Source: DASZGL01 sp035938875 (GTDB lineage Bacteria; Chloroflexota; Dormibacteria; Aeolococcales; Aeolococcaceae). From it: DNA of 7,917 nucleotides. The first letter of the stretch is position 1. Every line of letters begins with the position of its first letter. The stretch is taken from positions 1-7,917 of the forward strand of contig DASZGL010000032.1 in NCBI GenBank assembly GCA_035938875.1, read 5' to 3'. The notes below the pieces were generated by a model that was not told where the DNA came from, did no database searches, and saw only the letters and a list, made by a program, of their open reading frames with translations. Shown one piece after another: positions 1-5,811 of this stretch. Made by a program: the position numbers and the translations under genes.

Positions 1-127
1 GGCCCAGATCATGCTGCTCGCCCTGCCCCACGGCGAGCCGGCGGTCATCCCCGACGAGGCCCAGCAGCTCGAGCGGATGTACTACGAGATGGGACTGCGC
101 CGCGGCCGTCCCCTGGTGTCGTCCTAG
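1..127 (+). CDS. C-terminal end of an unidentified protein (5' truncated)
   Basis: An open frame runs from base 2 (the first complete codon) to a TAG at 125-127, giving the last 41 residues of a protein that begins outside the window. The visible peptide begins AQIMLLALPHGEP and ends RRGRPLVSS. It has a short hydrophobic start, then a charged, probably helical stretch with EAQQLERMYYEMG, and a basic tail. I do not recognise the family. Codon use fits the neighbouring genes (G or C at most third positions), and there is no competing reading. It converges on the secreted-protein gene with only 18 bases between the stop codons. A weak AGCC/GGCT stem lies in that gap but has no T-run. The reading frame is fairly sure; the function is unknown. 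Confidence 0.6.
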   Translation, partial: AQIMLLALPHGEPAVIPDEAQQLERMYYEMGLRRGRPLVSS

Positions 128-145
128 CCCCAGCCGGACCCGGGC

Positions 146-1585
146 TCAGTGGGGGAGGGGGCTCCCGTTCGTCGGTGGCAGCACGCCGTTCAGCGGAGGC
201 AGCGCGCCATTCAGCGGCGGCGGCGGGCCGTTCAGCGGCGGCAGCTGGCCGTTCAGCGGCGGCAGCGCGCCGTTCAGCGGCGGCAGGGGACCGGCGGGCT
301 GCGGCTGCAGGATCGGGCCGAGCAGGAAGTTGAGCGGAGGCAGGGAACCGGTCGGCGCACTCATGCCGCTGTTCTGGGTCGCGGCGGCCTGTGGGGCCGA
401 AGCGGCCGGCGCGCCTGCTGCCGGCGCCGGCACGACGTTGTTCCCGCACAGCCACACGCCCTGCGTTCCGACGTACTCCTCGCAGATGGGATACATCGGC
501 AACACCGGTGAGCTCTGAGGGTCGGGGTCCTCGTAGATCATCACCCCGGGGTCGGTGTAGAACGCGCCGCGCTCGTTGTAGGGCTGGGTGATCGGGCCGG
601 AGGCGCTGCCGCCTTTGTTCCAGCCGCTGCCGCACTGGTTCTGACTGGCTGTGTCGCCGCTGTTGCAGTTGGGCGAGCGCCAGTCGGTGCTGTTCTGGTC
701 GTCGTACACGGCGTGGTCGGGGCAGGTGCGACAGCCGCCCTTGTACACCTGTCGACGGGTCGTGTCGGCGGCGAAGCAGACGCCGTCGGCGCATGCCCCC
801 AGGCCTGCATCGGCGGCGCGCAGGGGGTTGTGAGTGTCGGTCGGATTGACGTTCTTCGACAGCGACGACGGGTTGGAGGGATCGCCCTGAAGATGGGTGT
901 TGAGCTGCAACGCGCCACCGTCGGACGGCCCGTTGGCGACGCGCTTGTCGCGGTTGGGGATCGTTGGGTCGGGGTTGGGGTTGACGGCGTCGTGCTCGCC
1001 ACCGTCGAGGTTGTCGTCGGCGCCCATGTACAGCTGCAAGTTGGTGAGGCTCTTCTGGTCGAGCTTCCCCTTGGAGCTGTGGGTCGTCGACGAGATGCTC
1101 GGTGCGCCGGGCTGCGGTTGTTTGGCCGATGGCAGCGGCGGCGCCGACGGCTGCTGGCTGGTCAGCACCGTGATGACCCAGGACAGGACGTCGAGCGGAT
1201 AGCTGACGGTGCCGAAGTCGACCGTCTTTCCCTGGCCGGTGTCGTAGTTGACGCTGTAGGCGGTGCCCTGGCCGGGGTCGAGAACCACCGAGCCGCTGTG
1301 CGCCGACGTTCCCACCGGCGTCTGGTCGGTGTTGATCTCCAGGAGGTGCAGCTGGCGGGCGTACGCACCATGCCCCTGGTTGACCTGGATGACGAAGTTC
1401 TTGCAGCCCTTCTGGGCGCTGTTCGGCTGATCGTTGCGGTCAGCGGTCGGAGAGCAGTGCTGCTGGGCGGGGGTGTATCCACCGCCGCTCACCGCGCCCG
1501 CTGTGACGGTCGTCAGGGCAAGCGCAACCGCGGTTGCGGCAGCCGATCCGACGGCGACGGCCATCCCTCGACCCATCCGGACCAT
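146..1585 (-). CDS. Secreted protein of unknown function with proline-rich C-terminal heptad repeats
   Basis: This encodes a 479-residue exported protein that I cannot assign to a family. The start is the ATG at 1583-1585, because GGGAGGT lies just upstream; a longer frame to 1627 lacks such support. Residues 1-31 look like a Sec signal peptide: basic MVRMGRG, then a long Ala/Val/Leu core, with AGA before a likely cut after residue 31. The mature part is rich in Asn, Asp, Gly, Gln and Ser. A Pro/Ser linker follows the first domain (QQPSAPPLP onward). Ten cysteines occur in the mature chain, including GACADGVC and GGCRTC, so disulfides outside the cytoplasm are plausible. An Ala/Pro-rich stretch leads to six LPPLNG-like heptads at about residues 433-474. 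There is no LPXTG anchor or C-terminal membrane segment, so it is probably released or held by other means. It lies 119 bp downstream of the SCP2 gene on the same strand; co-transcription is possible. The coding call is secure, the role unknown. Confidence 0.85.
   Translation of the reverse strand: MVRMGRGMAVAVGSAAATAVALALTTVTAGAVSGGGYTPAQQHCSPTADRNDQPNSAQKGCKNFVIQVNQGHGAYARQLHLLEINTDQTPVGTSAHSGSVVLDPGQGTAYSVNYDTGQGKTVDFGTVSYPLDVLSWVITVLTSQQPSAPPLPSAKQPQPGAPSISSTTHSSKGKLDQKSLTNLQLYMGADDNLDGGEHDAVNPNPDPTIPNRDKRVANGPSDGGALQLNTHLQGDPSNPSSLSKNVNPTDTHNPLRAADAGLGACADGVCFAADTTRRQVYKGGCRTCPDHAVYDDQNSTDWRSPNCNSGDTASQNQCGSGWNKGGSASGPITQPYNERGAFYTDPGVMIYEDPDPQSSPVLPMYPICEEYVGTQGVWLCGNNVVPAPAAGAPAASAPQAAATQNSGMSAPTGSLPPLNFLLGPILQPQPAGPLPPLNGALPPLNGQLPPLNGPPPPLNGALPPLNGVLPPTNGSPLPH
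164..289 (-). repeat. Six tandem 21-bp units encoding (A/Q/P/V)LPPLNG heptads
   Basis: Six consecutive 21-bp units encode the heptads PLPPLNG, ALPPLNG, QLPPLNG, PPPPLNG, ALPPLNG and VLPPTNG at the end of the secreted protein. The first residue of each heptad varies most, the Pro-Pro pair is kept in all six, and the last unit has Thr for Leu. A degenerate extra copy, SLPPLNF, lies further upstream in the protein, separated by a Leu/Pro/Gln-rich stretch. The unit is in phase with the codons, so gain or loss of units would leave the reading frame intact. Such Pro-rich repeats usually form extended stalks or ligand-binding surfaces; which applies here is not known. Confidence 0.92.
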
Positions 1586-1589
1586 CTCG

Positions 1590-1596
1590 ACCTCCC
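1590..1596 (-). promoter_or_regulatory. Ribosome-binding site of the secreted-protein gene
   Basis: Read on the minus strand this is GGGAGGT, with GGAGG at 1591-1595 and five bases before the ATG at 1583-1585. It decides the start of the secreted protein in favour of the second in-frame candidate and makes the following residues a normal signal peptide. Confidence 0.75.
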
Positions 1597-1704
1597 GGCC
1601 GGGCAGGCGGTGGTCGCCCGTTCCCAACCACTACGTGAAGACGGTCGGGAGGAGATGAATCTTGCAGCGTCATGGCACCCGTGGATGCCCGCGCGTCGCT
1701 GCTC

Positions 1705-2028
1705 CTAGCGGAGCACCGACTGGAGCTTCATGGCGAGGCCCATGTCGCCCTTGATCTTGATCTTGCCGCTCATGAAGGCCATCGTCCCGTCGAGCTTGCC
1801 GGTGGTCAGGTCGACGAAATCGTTGGCTGCCATGGTGATGGTGATGTTGGGGTTCTCGACGGTCCCCGAGCCCGCTTGACCGGCGCCGTCCTTCATCACG
1901 ATGTTGTACTGGCCGCCGTCGTCGCCGCTGAGGTCGAACTGATACGTGGCATTCATGCCGGCGGCCTTCGACGGGTCGGCCTGAAGGCGGCTGTTGATCT
2001 CCGTGAAGATCTCGGTAGGGGTCGGCAC
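1705..2028 (-). CDS. SCP2 sterol-binding domain protein
   Basis: A 107-residue stand-alone SCP2-type (sterol carrier protein 2) domain. This family has a small alpha/beta fold with a hydrophobic tunnel that binds fatty acids, acyl-CoAs, sterols or similar lipids, normally in the cytoplasm. The family pattern is clear: an N-terminal helix, the strand pair YQFDLSGDDGGQYNIVMKDG (29-48), then ITITMAANDFVDL (62-74) and the hallmark GKLDGTMAFMSGKIKIKGDM (77-96) followed by a C-terminal helix. The length matches single-domain bacterial members. The start is a GTG at 2026-2028, eight bases after GAGGAGG. No signal peptide or catalytic fusion partner is present, so it is a lipid carrier or chaperone rather than an enzyme. 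It is divergent from the GMC dehydrogenase pair and upstream of the secreted protein on the same strand. The ligand cannot be read from the sequence. Confidence 0.93.
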   Translation of the reverse strand: MPTPTEIFTEINSRLQADPSKAAGMNATYQFDLSGDDGGQYNIVMKDGAGQAGSGTVENPNITITMAANDFVDLTTGKLDGTMAFMSGKIKIKGDMGLAMKLQSVLR

Positions 2029-2036
2029 CAGGGGGT

Positions 2037-2043
2037 CCTCCTC
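2037..2043 (-). promoter_or_regulatory. Ribosome-binding site selecting the GTG start of the SCP2 gene
   Basis: On the minus strand this reads GAGGAGG, followed by eight bases and then GTG at 2026-2028. It supports the GTG as the true start of the SCP2 protein and rules against longer in-frame readings. Confidence 0.7.
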
Positions 2044-2128
2044 GAGGGCGATGGGGATCCTCGGCCCTCATGTCTGTGTTGAGTCCGCGCGAGTGTAGAC
2101 GCTCCCGACCCACCGGTACCAGCCGCAA

Positions 2129-2144
2129 CATCCTGACCAGGATG
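2129..2144. promoter_or_regulatory. Perfect 16-bp dyad, candidate operator
   Basis: The sequence is CATCCTG-AC-CAGGATG: seven-base arms that are exact inverse complements around a two-base centre. The loop would be too short for a stable RNA hairpin, so a binding site for a dimeric regulator is the more natural reading. It lies 81 bases before the small-subunit ATG and about 100 bases before the SCP2 GTG, where it could control one or both genes. No regulator for it is identified in the window. Confidence 0.4.
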
Positions 2145-2225
2145 GGGACGCGCAAGATTGCCGGCCCCACCCGCGTCTTCCTCTCGAGGGCTGCTGCACG
2201 CGCCCCGGCTGGAGGATTCGTGGGG

Positions 2226-3266
2226 ATGGACGTCAGCCGCCGGAGCTTCCTTCGGGCGGCGCTCGCCACCGGCACTGTGGCGGTCGTCCCCATCGAGCTG
2301 CTCGTCCGGGCCGCTGCCGTCTCGGCCGCTTCGGGCGCGCACTACTTCACCGCCCACGAGTACGCCACCTGCGACGCCATCTGTTCGCGGATCCTGCCCA
2401 GCGACGCCTCGCCCGGCGCGGCTGAGGCGCGCGCGGTGGACTTCGTCGACCTCTTCCTCGCCGCCTTCGAGGTCCCCGCGACCATCGCCGACAACCCGGC
2501 GATCTATCTCCACGGACGCTTCAGCGGGCGCAACCCGTACCCGAACAACCAGACGGGGACGCCGTCGACGACCTTCCCGCCGGACCAGATGCAGTCGAAC
2601 CCGCCGACGGGGCAGCGTCATTTCATCGGGCTCAACGCCAGCGAGCAGCTCGCCTGGCGGCTGCAGCTCTACGGTCCCTCGGTCATCACCGGCGATACCA
2701 GCCTTCCCCAGGCCTACCGCGATGCCGTCGCCGGCAACACGATTCCCGTGCCCGCCAAGGGGCTTCGGGACCTCTACCGCGACGGCCTGGCCGCTTTCGA
2801 CAGCTACGCGCAGCAGCTCGGCCAGGCGGACTTCGCCACCTCGCCGGCACCGTTGCAGGACGGCATGCTGATCATGGCCGGCAATCCGGTGTTCGCCAAC
2901 GTCCCCGTTCCCCTGCCGGTGATCGGTGCACCACAGGCGGCCAAGGACCTGTACCCGGCGGTGGTGATCAACACCTTCCAGGGCAGCTTCGGATTACCCG
3001 AGTACGGCAGCAAGGGCGGCCCGTCGATGTGGGCCTGGCTGGGGTGGGACGGCGACACGCAGCCGCTCGGCAACAGCATCTACGACATCAACCTCGTCGA
3101 CGCACAGCTCGGTCCCAACCAGGGGCACAACAGCGGCTTCGGTGATCCCGCCGTCTACGTGCCGCGCGGCGGCTATCGCGAATACCGCGAGGTCTCCACC
3201 AACGGCGGCGCGTCGCCGGTCCCGCTGACCCTGGCCGACCTCTTGACCTTCGTGCCCAGACACTGA
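2226..3266 (+). CDS. Gluconate 2-dehydrogenase subunit 3 family protein with Tat signal
   Basis: A 346-residue small subunit of a GMC-type flavoprotein dehydrogenase. It starts at the ATG at 2226, ten bases after GGAGG, so the twin-arginine motif SRRSFLRA falls at residues 4-11. A hydrophobic stretch (about 12-27) and VSA with a likely cut after residue 34 follow. The mature part opens with the subunit-3 pattern: EYATCDAICSRILPSD, then PGAAEARAVDFVDLFLAAF. In characterised family members, such as the gamma subunits of FAD-dependent gluconate and glucose dehydrogenases, this protein carries no flavin. It folds with the catalytic subunit and takes it through the Tat pore. At 346 residues it is longer than those roughly 170-250-residue subunits. 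The extra C-terminal part (about residue 200 on: FQGSFGLPEYGSKGG, MWAWLGWDGD) is typical of larger variants. Its TGA overlaps the ATG of the GMC gene, so the two are one operon. Confidence 0.88.
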   Translation: MDVSRRSFLRAALATGTVAVVPIELLVRAAAVSAASGAHYFTAHEYATCDAICSRILPSDASPGAAEARAVDFVDLFLAAFEVPATIADNPAIYLHGRFSGRNPYPNNQTGTPSTTFPPDQMQSNPPTGQRHFIGLNASEQLAWRLQLYGPSVITGDTSLPQAYRDAVAGNTIPVPAKGLRDLYRDGLAAFDSYAQQLGQADFATSPAPLQDGMLIMAGNPVFANVPVPLPVIGAPQAAKDLYPAVVINTFQGSFGLPEYGSKGGPSMWAWLGWDGDTQPLGNSIYDINLVDAQLGPNQGHNSGFGDPAVYVPRGGYREYREVSTNGGASPVPLTLADLLTFVPRH

Positions 3267-5266
3267 TGACCAAGCGAGCCATCGTCGTCGGCAGCGGGGC
3301 CTCGGGGGGAACCGTCGCCCGACTTCTTGCCAGGAGTGGCCAGTACACGGTTCTGGTGCTGGAGAAGGGACGCAGCTTCTTCACTGGACTCAGCGGTGAC
3401 CCCCACAACGTGGGCAACGTCTTCGCCAACGACGAGCTCGCGTATCACAGCCGGCGCAAGCCGATCATGCAGGACCCCGTCCTGGAGCCGCGCAGCTTCC
3501 GCTACAAGCCCGAGGACGGCAAGCGCACCTTCGTCGGCGACGTCAACAACCTGCCCACCACCGTGGGTGGCGGCACCGTGCACTACGACGCCAAGGCGCG
3601 CCGCTTCCGCGAAGTCGACTTCATGACCAACACCCTCATGGGTGGCGGACCGGACCGCCCCGCGATCCCCAACACCTCGTACGCCGACTGGCCGATGCAG
3701 TACAAGCACCTCGAGCCCTTCTACGGCGTCGTCGAGGAGATCGTCGGCGTCCAGGGCCCGGCACATCGCAACTCGTCGGGGGCGGTCGTCAATCCCAATC
3801 CCAACGAGTCCTATCGCTCGACGCCGTTCCCGATGCCGCCCGGCGTGGCGATGTTCTCCAACCTCATCCAGGCGGACTCGGCGAGCCGTCTCGGGTATCA
3901 CCCCGCCGCCGTACCCACCTCCGCGCTCTCGCGACCCTATCGCGGCAGGCCTGCGTGCAACGACTGCGCCCACTGCCTCGACTACGGCTGCCCCATCAAC
4001 GCCAAGGGCGGTGGCGTGTGGCAGCTCAACGACGCGCTGCGCACCGGCCGGGTCGAGCTGCGCACCGAGTGCCGCGTGCTGCGCATCGAGAAGACCGGCA
4101 CGCCCGGCGCCAACGGCCGCTTCCGCGCCACCGGCATCACCTACGTCGACGCCGGCGGCGCGGTGCACACCGAGCTGGCCGACCTGGTGATCCTCGCCAA
4201 CAGCCCCATCGAGGCGACGCGGCTGTCCTTCCTCAGCGGCATCGGGACGCCGCCAAGCGACGACGGGACATCCGCCACCTGGGGCACGCGCAGACCAAGC
4301 GCGACCGATCCCAGCGGAATGCTCGGTCGCAACCTCATGTTCCATCTGCAGACCCAGGCGATCGGCGTCTTCAACCAGGACATCCATCCCTGGCGCGGAC
4401 GGACGAGCACGCACACCCTCGACGACTTCGCCGGCGCCGGTCCGTCGCCCGGCCAGTTCAATGCCGCGGTGCCGCGCGGGGGGATCACCGAGCTCGGCGG
4501 CAACATCGATCCCATCGGCGAGGCGACCGACCTCGGCGGCTTCGCCTTCGGCACCGCACTCAAGGACCTGCTGCGCCTCTCGCCGGTCCGCCGCCACCTC
4601 GCCGCGTTCACCATGCAGGGCGAGGACATGCCCCAGCTGGGCAACGCCGTCGACCTCGACCCCGACATCGTCGACGTCTTCGGCCAGCGGGTGCCGCGGA
4701 TCACCTATCAGTCACATCCCTACGAAGTCGCCGCGTCGGCGTACTACATCCCCAAGCTGATGGAGGTGATGTGGAACATCGGCGGGCCGGGATCGCCCTG
4801 GCCGCAGTTGAAGACGATCTTCGCGGCGCCGCTCGGCAGCGGCCTGCCCGCGGTCGACGCTCCGGCGGTGCTCGGCGCCTTCACCTCGGCGGCGTTCAAT
4901 CCGATCCCGCAGAGCAAGCACATCATGGGGACGCACCGCATGGCCGGTGACCCCGAGCACGGCCCGTGCAATCCCTACGGTCGCTACTGGGCCTTCGACA
5001 ACCTGTACCACGCCGGCGGCGGCCTCTACGTCACCGCTCCCGGGTTCAACGTCACCCTGACCATCTGGGCGCTGTCGTACTGGATGACCGCGGCCATCCT
5101 CACCGGTGTCGACCAGGGCAGCACGTGCGATGCCGCCGCTGTTGACAGCAACTGGCAGCGGCAGCTGGCGGTGATCGAGGCCCTGGACAGCGACACCATG
5201 ATGGCCCGGGCGCTTTCGCGCGCGGCTGGTGTCAGTCGCGCGAGCGCGAATCGCGGGATGTGGTAG
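3266..5266 (+). CDS. GMC-family FAD-dependent dehydrogenase, catalytic subunit
   Basis: A 666-residue flavoprotein expected to oxidise an alcohol, sugar or similar hydroxyl substrate using FAD. The Rossmann motif GSGASG is at residues 9-14, with Glu33 in LVLEKG set to bind the FAD ribose. The GMC stretch LPTTVGGGTVHY ends at 107. KHIMGTHRMAGDP (551-563) matches the catalytic-His motif (His552), and Asn595 in GFNVTLTIWALS fits the second catalytic position. Cysteines 231, 234, 237 and 242 form CX2CX2CX4CP, a possible iron-sulfur site like that known in FAD-glucose dehydrogenases, though the spacing differs. It is longer than typical 500-560-residue GMC enzymes. It has no signal peptide of its own, consistent with export together with the Tat-bearing subunit encoded just upstream. 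Its ATG overlaps the previous stop as TGATG and no SD is visible, so translation is probably coupled. No cytochrome c subunit follows, so the electron acceptor is open. The family call is secure, the substrate unknown. Confidence 0.93.
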   Translation: MTKRAIVVGSGASGGTVARLLARSGQYTVLVLEKGRSFFTGLSGDPHNVGNVFANDELAYHSRRKPIMQDPVLEPRSFRYKPEDGKRTFVGDVNNLPTTVGGGTVHYDAKARRFREVDFMTNTLMGGGPDRPAIPNTSYADWPMQYKHLEPFYGVVEEIVGVQGPAHRNSSGAVVNPNPNESYRSTPFPMPPGVAMFSNLIQADSASRLGYHPAAVPTSALSRPYRGRPACNDCAHCLDYGCPINAKGGGVWQLNDALRTGRVELRTECRVLRIEKTGTPGANGRFRATGITYVDAGGAVHTELADLVILANSPIEATRLSFLSGIGTPPSDDGTSATWGTRRPSATDPSGMLGRNLMFHLQTQAIGVFNQDIHPWRGRTSTHTLDDFAGAGPSPGQFNAAVPRGGITELGGNIDPIGEATDLGGFAFGTALKDLLRLSPVRRHLAAFTMQGEDMPQLGNAVDLDPDIVDVFGQRVPRITYQSHPYEVAASAYYIPKLMEVMWNIGGPGSPWPQLKTIFAAPLGSGLPAVDAPAVLGAFTSAAFNPIPQSKHIMGTHRMAGDPEHGPCNPYGRYWAFDNLYHAGGGLYVTAPGFNVTLTIWALSYWMTAAILTGVDQGSTCDAAAVDSNWQRQLAVIEALDSDTMMARALSRAAGVSRASANRGMW

Positions 5267-5780
5267 CGGCGTCGAAGCCCTCGAACCAGCGGAGCACCGC
5301 GCGCTCGTGTTCGATGCCGTAGCGCAGGGCGTGCTGGGCCCACTCCACGCCGTCGCCCGCGGCGAGCGAGGCGGCGAGCTCTTCGTAGTGCTCGAGCCGC
5401 TGCTCGTGCCGCAGCCGGTGCACCGCGAGGAAGCGGGCCATGCGCCGCTCGTCGACGTCGGCGCCGAAGAACACGGTGAGCAGTAGCGGCGAGCGAATCA
5501 CGTCGTCGCCGGGCTCGCGGGATATCCAGGTCTTGAACGCCTCCCGTCCGGCGTCGGTGATGGAGTAGGGACGGCGATCGCGGCTGCCCGCCTCATGGGC
5601 CTCAACCAGGCCGGCCTCGTCGAGGACGCGGAGCTCACGGTAGATCTGGCTGCGGCTGACGTTCCAGAAGTCGCCGACGGTGGTCTCGACGCGCTGGGCG
5701 AGGTCCCAGCCGGCCATCGGGCCCTGGTGGAGGAAGCCGAGGAGGCTAGCCGCCGTGGCGTTCACGGCGGCGCTTGACAT
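5232..5780 (-). CDS. PadR-family transcriptional regulator
   Basis: A 182-residue DNA-binding repressor with the two-part PadR build. The N-terminal winged helix covers AASLLGFLHQGPMAGWDLAQRV (10-31), the recognition helix SRSQIYRELRVLDEAGLVE (42-60), and the wing RRPYSITDAGREAF (69-82). A C-terminal, mostly helical dimerisation domain (Vir_act_alpha_C type) follows from about residue 95 (LLLTVFFG...) to the end. I chose the ATG at 5778-5780 because family members begin a few residues before the LLGFL helix. Frames extending to 5813 or 5849 would run into the divergent gene and add unconserved residues. No good SD precedes this ATG, so it may be read from a very short leader. Family members often repress themselves and a divergent neighbour; the 31-bp gap to the ABM-like gene fits that. 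Its 3' end overlaps the GMC gene tail to tail by 35 bp. The inducing ligand is unknown. Confidence 0.92.
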   Translation of the reverse strand: MSSAAVNATAASLLGFLHQGPMAGWDLAQRVETTVGDFWNVSRSQIYRELRVLDEAGLVEAHEAGSRDRRPYSITDAGREAFKTWISREPGDDVIRSPLLLTVFFGADVDERRMARFLAVHRLRHEQRLEHYEELAASLAAGDGVEWAQHALRYGIEHERAVLRWFEGFDAATTSRDSRSRD

Positions 5781-5803
5781 AGTCCATTTTGATAGGTCAT
5801 AGT
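5774..5803 (+). promoter_or_regulatory. Candidate promoter of the ABM-like gene, leaderless
   Basis: TTGACA (5774-5779), a perfect -35 match, is followed after 18 bases by CATAGT (5798-5803), which matches four of six -10 positions. Transcription would start near 5810, within about two bases of the ATG at 5812. No ribosome-binding site precedes that ATG, which agrees with a leaderless message. The -35 box overlaps the start codon of the divergent padR gene. The stretch is clearly richer in A/T than its surroundings. Confidence 0.6.
5775..5799. promoter_or_regulatory. Imperfect inverted repeat, candidate PadR operator
   Basis: TGACATA-N11-TAGGTCA: seven-base half-sites that agree at six of seven positions when one is inverted. 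The half-site centres are 18 bp apart, close to two helical turns, as expected for a dimeric winged-helix protein. The repeat spans the -35 box and most of the spacer of the candidate promoter for the + strand gene, and covers the padR start codon. A bound dimer would block both genes. A direct repeat of CATAGT, 20 bp apart (5778 and 5798), overlaps the same site. This is a pattern-based inference. Confidence 0.4.
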
Positions 5804-5811
5804 AGCATGCC

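Larger units (their letters stand above)
2029..2225. promoter_or_regulatory. Divergent control region between the SCP2 gene and the dehydrogenase pair
   Basis: These 197 bases separate two genes transcribed away from each other, so they must hold the promoters of both. I see no convincing -35/-10 pair on either strand. The best candidate is a -10-like TACACT on the minus strand (2092-2097), about 64 bases before the SCP2 start, without a good -35. A perfect dyad lies at 2129-2144. At the right edge GGAGG (2211-2215) is ten bases before the ATG at 2226 and sets the start of the small subunit. An open frame continues upstream of that ATG to 2070, but it carries no RBS and would bury the Tat signal. 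Confidence 0.5.

Noticed and set aside
128..146. Terminator hairpin between the first two genes
   Set aside because: The AGCC/GGCT stem has only four pairs and no T-run, too weak to call.
164..181. LPPTNG as a sortase LPXTG anchor in the secreted protein
   Set aside because: An Asn separates Thr from Gly, and only five residues follow. There is no hydrophobic segment or basic tail, so it is just the last degenerate heptad.
164..289. CRISPR array or regulatory iterons
   Set aside because: The 21-bp units have no spacers, are in phase with codons and keep the amino-acid pattern, so they are coding repeats.
713..1708. A 331-codon + strand open frame across the secreted-protein gene
   Set aside because: It opposes a gene with a clear RBS, signal peptide and repeats, and its peptide is low-complexity Arg/Val/Gly with no domain. 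It also runs past the ends of the real gene without reason.
2070..2225. Longer N-terminus of the small dehydrogenase subunit
   Set aside because: It would place the twin-arginine signal more than 50 residues inside the protein and has no RBS; GGAGG ten bases before 2226 fixes the start.
3173..4597. A 474-codon open frame antisense to the GMC gene
   Set aside because: It is the usual result of G/C-rich third positions in the real gene on the other strand. The peptide is rich in Gly, Ala, Val and Arg with no recognisable domain, while the + strand frame shows every GMC motif.
3955..4950. A 331-codon + strand open frame in another phase within the GMC gene
   Set aside because: The peptide is almost entirely Arg, His, Pro and Gly, typical of a shifted frame in high-GC DNA.
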